From Isoetes taiwanensis (lineage: Eukaryota; Streptophyta; Lycopodiopsida; Isoetales; Isoetaceae), in the NCBI GenBank assembly GCA_021234155.1, contig JAJEKV010000317.1, forward strand, positions 281,419-345,418: DNA of 64,000 nucleotides, given 5' to 3'. The position numbers were made by a program, and so were the translations under genes. Positions 58,931 to 64,000 of the stretch are shown here, in pieces (within the stretch, counting starts at the first letter, position 1; every line of letters begins with the position of its first letter). The notes beneath the pieces are model-generated. The model was not told where the DNA came from. It saw only the letters and a program-made list of their open reading frames with translations, and made no database searches.

Positions 58931-59640
58931 CGTCCGCATTGCTGCCAAATCTTCCGCCCCTTATCGTGAAATCGGGGCCGCCAATTTGTTCAAAAATTCA
59001 AACACATTTTCGCTTTGAGTTACGAGAGATCTTCGGGAATCAACAAAAGCTTGGGGAACTCACCATTCCTACCAAATCTGATGCACGCCCGGTTTTAGCA
59101 ACGATAAGACGGCTCAACCCTAATTACCGCGGATCGCGTCAAGGCGAAATTGACAAACTCCTTGCTGAGGTTTGATCTATGAGGTCAAACATTCTCAATG
59201 GGTGAGCCCCATCGTCATTGCCCTCAAACACAATGGTAAGATCCGGCGTCGGTGGACTACAGGAAACTCAATCGGGGCCACGAGCGTGATCATTTTCCAC
59301 TTCCCTTCACGAGACTGTGTTACCGAAGAAGTGGCCGGACATGAGATGTACTCCTTCATGGATAGTTTTTCTGCTACAATCGGATCTCAATCAAAGAATC
59401 TGATCAACTCAAGACTACTTTCACCACCCATGGGGCACTTTTGCCTACAAGGTGGTTCCTTTTGGATTATCAAACTCTCCATCAACGTTTCAACGCATCA
59501 TGCTCTCGCTTTTTCATGATTTCATGAAGGAAAATCCCTTCTTGCAAATTTTTCAAGATGACTTCTCGCCTCTGATTTCCATGGTGACCATTTGGATAAA
59601 TTGGAACTCGTCTTCCGAAATGTGATGAGTCGGCATTAGT
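58931..59640 (+). pseudogene. pol: Ty3 reverse transcriptase, decayed
   Basis: IDKLLAEV, a stop, then IYEVKHSQWVSPIVIALKHN and GKIRR lead to a frame-shifted VDYRKLN-like segment near 59255. After that HGALLPTRWFLLDYQTLHQR (59430-59490, another frame) matches the palm region FxxMPFGLxNAPxxFQR in damaged form. The catalytic YxDD cannot be found. Confidence 0.65.
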
Positions 59641-60039
59641 CTCAATCCCGAGAAATGCACCTTTTGCGTCACCTCACCGGTGTTCCGGTTAGGCCATGTT
59701 GTTAAATAAGCGGTATCACCACGAGATCCGCCAAAAATCGGTTTGTGTGCTCAAGGCTCAAGCACCGACCAATATCAAGGAGACACGCTCTTTTGGGTAA
59801 AGGTCAATTATTACCCACCTTCATACCGGACTAGCAGCCATTGCGAGATCCCATTCATAAACTCACGGGTGGCTAATCCACAGGCTTGGAATTCCCAGGC
59901 GGATGTCGCTTTCCAACAGTGAAGCTTTTTGCTTACTCGGGCGGGTTCTTGTTCCTCCTCAATGGGACAAGCCCTTTCATGTTCATGTAGATGTCACCGG
60001 CGTTTGCTATTGAGCTGTTCTTTCTCAAGAATATGATGC

Positions 60040-60380
60040 TATTAATCGACAAACCAAATCGCGCCGAAGAGAAACTCAATTCTCTTTGAGCGCAACTATT
60101 ACGCCGCGGGCGTGAAGCTTTGGGTCTCATTTTCCGTGTCCAACGCTTCGTCATTACCTTTTGGGCAGTCAAATCAAGTTCTTTGTGGACCACCAAGCAC
60201 TCCTCTATTTGATCAACAAGTCCACGCCCACGGGCCGCATTGCTCGTTGGGTCCTTCTTCTCCAAGAATTTGCTCCTTTTGAAATTGTTCATAAGGCGGC
60301 AAATCTCATGTAAATCCCGGATTATCTTTCACGCATCCACACGGATGATCCCTCAACCTGGAGTCTCGGGCGCCTTTCCC
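60040..60380 (+). pseudogene. Ty3 RNase H, decayed
   Basis: Split frames give an LGSQIKFFVDHQALLYLINK-like segment around 60160-60215 and then GRIARWVLLLQEFAPFEIVH near 60235-60290. This corresponds to the usual end of Ty3 RNase H (T/VDHxAL...RI.RW...L.E). Several frameshifts separate the pieces. Confidence 0.55.
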
Positions 60381-60779
60381 GATCTTTCGCTCTTTTTAGT
60401 CACGGCAACCCCACATTGGTTCCATGATTTTCATACCTCCTCACGGTGCTCTTCCACCGTAAGGCAAAGACGGCTCTCTCTCGCCAGCGACAATCACGCC
60501 GCCATCAATTTTCTCCCGAGAGGTCCGGTGACTACACCATGGTTGCAGGACATCTCTACAAAGGGTAAGGACACCATCCTTCGAACGTGTTCTACCTCAT
60601 GAAGTTCGGATATTGTTCGAGAAGCTCATCAAGGGCTAGGTGGTGATCATTTTCATGGTGACACCCACGGACGCGCCAAAATCCTTCTAGTTTGGGTATT
60701 ATTGGCCACGCTCTTCAAAGATGCTCACGCTCACGCCAAGACGCGTGTGACGCTTGCCCGTGGTGGGGCGCCCCACCCC

Positions 60780-61660
60780 GTGACGCCTCTTCCCTCGGCG
60801 TTCGGCCGCCCGCCACTTCCCTTCCGGCAAATGGGGAATGGACTTTGTGGGACCTATAGATCCTCCCCAGCGGCACACCCGCGTCTGCTACATCCGGGTT
60901 CTCACCGACTACGCTACCAAATGGGCGGAAGCTTGTGCACTTCCGCACAACACCGCAGCAAGCACGCGGCTAGGGTCCTCTATCAACAAATTATCACGCG
61001 ATTTACGCCGAGCCCCTGAGCGGGTCGGTGGACCGTGGTGTCCATTTCATCAATCATACTATCAAGGAGCTGACGGATTATCTCCCGATACATCATCACA
61101 AGAGCACACCTTACTATCCTCAAGGTAATGGTTTTGCGTAAAGCACCAACAAAACTCGTCACCATTCTCAAGAAAATTTGTGACGCTTCCCCGCATTAGC
61201 GTGCACAAAACTTTCTCTTCGTTCTTTGGGCCTACAATACTTGTTTCAAGATTGCTACGGTCACACTCCTTTTAAATTGGTTTATGGTCGAAGCTCTCAT
61301 GCCGTTTGAATACATCCTTCCAACCCTCCGTTTTCAATCAGCTCTACGCTCATAATCCACCACGCTGCACTCAAAGAAAGGGTCTATCAATTAGAGCAGT
61401 TGGATGAACTTCAAGGATGCTTATATTCGTGTTCTTCATGGACAACAGATTTGCAAAAATCTTTACATGACAAACGTCCAAGACAAAAACATTCAAAGAA
61501 GGCGATTTGGTTCTTCTTTATGATTCCAGTACAAAAATTTTCCCGTAAACTCAAGTTTCGTTGGCTTGGCCCTTATCAAATTGTTCAAGTGGTTAGACCA
61601 AGCGTTTTTCCAACTGGCAGAGTTAGATGGCACTCCATTACCTACATTGGTTAATGGTTT
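60780..61660 (+). pseudogene. Ty3 integrase, decayed
   Basis: GMDFVGPIDPPQRHTRVCYI then RVLTDYATKWAEACALPH (60833-60950) is the start of the catalytic core. The rest is frame-shifted (HFINHTIKELTDYLP near 61045; YYPQGNGFA near 61110). FRWLGPYQIVQVVRP at about 61560-61605 is a GPY/F-type C-terminal module. No chromodomain follows, unlike the first element, so the lineage is probably non-chromoviral (Tat/Athila-like); not resolved. Confidence 0.7.
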
Positions 61661-64000
61661 TCGTCTCAAAAAATTTCATCACGTAAAGCGACAATCAACA
61701 AACAGTCATGATTCAAGAAGCAAACACCACAGAAGTGACTAGAAAGGCGGCATATTATATTATAGTGGAGATTTTTTACAAAATGTGGGCGCAGCCCAAG
61801 CTATTTCCGCTATGAGCACGCGCCCTATATACAAAAGCGGGCTCGAGCCCTATCTACTAAGTCCTAAGAAGAAAAACCCTCTACTCGGGTTTGGAAGGAG
61901 GTGATGCGTGAGAGGTGGTAGAGGTTCTTTCGGGATCAGCGAAGGTGCGGGAACCACCTCCATCCCGTTGGTCTTGGTCGGGATGTTCCAGCCCATCCCG
62001 GCACACCGGCCGTCCATTCTCACGCCCACGATTGTGGCAGCGCCCGAGTGTCCGGACATTCATCTTGCAGGTAATCCTCCTCGGCAATTCGTGGGCATAG
62101 TGCGGTCCTCGTTCAAACCGGCAAAGTGACCATTTGGCGCCATCGGATGCCGTTACTCGGTTCGTCTTATATAGCCAATCGAGGAACTCCTTGTCGACGT
62201 GGACCAATCACACAAATCGCCAACGTGGTTTGCAATGCAAGGCTGTTTCTAAAATGAGAATCTTTTCTCCAGATATCTAGCCATGGTACCTTGACACATT
62301 CCTTTTAATGATATCCCTTACGAGTTACCCGGCCATTGAATGCCATTTCTTCTTTTCACCCGTCGGACATTAATATGTGTCCTTTGCCCTGTCACATCCG
62401 ATCCTTCTCTCACGTCTCATCCTCGCCCGTTCATTTGCTTCTCCCTTACGTTTTTTAGGGACTTAGCCAAATTTTGCCTCTCAATACACTCCTTGGCATC
62501 TTTCGACACCTGGCACCATCAGCGGCTCGGTTTCACTCTCTTCATACCTCTTACAGCCTCCGGTTAATGCGTCCTAAAACCTTTTCATTCCTCTGCGCCT
62601 TTGTCCTCAGGTGCTTGGCTTTAGGTCCTCGCCTTTGAATCACTCTTTCGTTTTACGCCGTCGTTACCATGGCTGCCCCAAGATTTTCTACACTTCAAGC
62701 TATCGGCTCTTTTTGCGTCTGTATCCTTCTTGGACGCCCACTTTCATTGTGAAGTCCTTGTTGGCCCAAATAAAGAAGTCATTTGAGCGACAAAAGCTTT
62801 TCTTAATTCTCTCAAATGGAACTTAGGCTCCCAATCTGACCAAGCTAGCGGCGAGTTCATCGCCAATATCGTTAAACGGCGAGGGGATACACCCTTTGTG
62901 GTTGATGGCACCACCATTTAAGTGACTCAACGTTTGATCTCCGAGGTATTTCATATTCCTTGCCAAACCCCTTGTTTATCATGGTCCGCCATACGGGATC
63001 TAGATGTCCGCGAGTTTGGTGCACCTCCTTATCATGCCAATGTGCATCGTCGACCAATATCGACAAGCCTCCACGAAACCTTTGTTAAGTTTACGTGGCA
63101 AAGTTCCTTAGGTATTCTATCAAGAACACCCATATCAATAAGCCCTTCTATAACATGGCCATCAACTGCTACACACTCCAAGCGCCACATAGATTGGCCC
63201 CAATTGATGTTCTATCGTCTTCTTCAAAGAAGTGGACCGCCTTCTGGTGCCACTTCCATTTAAGATTTACGTGGGAGGCCACCTTCAAGCCCCCTCATCC
63301 GCCATTACTTCCCTCCCACACCACAAAATTCTCATAATTCCACTCAGGGGTCCTTCCTACTGACTAACCGAGGCTGGCACTTCACGCCCTTCTTTCCCTT
63401 TGGTCATGTCCAAAGTCCCACGCACCCATGTCACTGCCTCCTCCTCCCGCTTACACCATCCAGTTCACACCATCTTTCCCAAACATCACAAACTGTGCAA
63501 ATGTACGCCCACCACCACAACACCCTCGCTGGGCTTGTTGTATCAAGACGCCAGGATGCCTCACGCCGCTTCCTGCCACAAGAATCCCAAGATCACTTTA
63601 TGAGCGGGTTCAACGCACTAGAGGCTCGACAAGCAGACACTGTGACCTTCAAGTCAAGCACGCCTGCTGTAACTTCTTTGAGGCCAAACTTCAAGACAAG
63701 CACCTGAGTTTCTTGGCTGTGCTCATACGTATCTCAAAAGTGCACAAGATCAAGCTTCCAACTTGCAGACGAATGTGCTCTGTACCCAATCGAATTCGTA
63801 ATTTATTGAGCACAACAAGTCCAAAAGCGTTTCTCCTGAGTACCAAGGACGCAGATATTGCTAAGCTCAATGCCTTGGTACCCCGAACCCAGGAAAATTC
63901 TGCCAGCACCTGCTCAAACCCATGTAACCCGGACGCTCAATTGCCTCCTTGATTTGCTCAGCTTTCTACATGCATCTCCTCACCACCTCTCAAGATCACC
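61661..64000. other. Region beyond the second Ty3 element, unassigned
   Basis: No intact gene. Around 62850-63260 the frames read GEFIANIVKRRGDTPFVVDG, then VTQRLISEVFHIP, then REFGAPPYHANV. The layout vaguely resembles the plant-transposon-associated domain found in some retroelement accessory proteins, but this is weak. The reading frames at 61880-62207 and 63400-63950 have no recognised motif. The 3' LTR of the second Ty3 element may start near 61790 (AAAATGTGGGCGCAG) but was not proven. Confidence 0.3.

Noticed and set aside
61881-62207. 108-codon minus-strand frame as a gene
   Set aside because: No recognisable domain; overlapping plus-strand frames are equally long, as expected for GC-richer repeat DNA.

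Overview
The window is land-plant nuclear DNA: a gene-poor, AT-rich block made mostly of nested and decayed transposable elements. Evidence for a plant is an initiator-tRNA-Met type primer-binding site (TGGTATCAGAGC) beside several LTRs, a Ty3 chromovirus pol with a C-terminal chromodomain, a fragment of a plant nodulin-like/NFD4 MFS transporter, and a fragment resembling plant MS1/MMD1 PHD-finger proteins. LINEs, Helitrons and two Ty3 lineages together would suit a non-seed plant such as a fern, but the sequence does not settle this. I see no intact host gene.

Layout. 0-13.7 kb: non-coding DNA with small satellites, a PHD-protein relic (2.3-2.6 kb), Helitron-like elements carrying long homopurine/homopyrimidine tracts (3.6-5.3 kb), another Helitron 3' end (8.7 kb) and a perfect 26-bp inverted repeat (12.03 kb). 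13.76-22.54 kb: 3' part of a Ty3 chromovirus on the + strand: tiny LINE 3' end, open ORF of unknown function (ORF2), decayed gag, protease, RT-RNase H, a 322-bp MITE, integrase, chromodomain, polypurine tract and 3' LTR. 22.54-27.13 kb: 5' part of a related element on the - strand, joined to it in inverted orientation: 5' LTR, PBS, a broken ORF that begins like histone H3 (ARTKQTAR) and ends in an H3 histone fold (ORF1), then the start of ORF2. ORF1 and ORF2 are each preceded by two copies of a 67-nt hairpin and a TATAAATAG box. 27.1-33.1 kb: a tandem LTR-internal-LTR-internal-LTR array of a non-coding LTR element, bounded by a CAATT target duplication, with a 1.4-kb Helitron in its third LTR. 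34.7-35.1 kb: fold-back element. 37.6-46.05 kb: a segmental duplication, one copy split by a decayed LINE. 47.1 kb: second MITE copy. 48.1-54.0 kb: possible long Helitron holding an MFS pseudogene and two LINE fragments. 55.1-61.7 kb: a second, badly decayed Ty3 element. 61.8-64 kb: unassigned repeat DNA.

The most notable system is the chromovirus family of 13.8-27.1 kb. The two halves overlap in ORF2, and together they imply this order: LTR, PBS, hairpin pair, TATA, H3-like ORF1, hairpin pair, TATA, ORF2, gag, pol with chromodomain, PPT, LTR. An element whose integrase carries a chromodomain (a histone-tail reader fold) would thus also encode a protein with the H3 N-terminus and an H3 fold, apparently from its own internal promoter. 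Both copies here are defective, so this is inferred from two partial copies.
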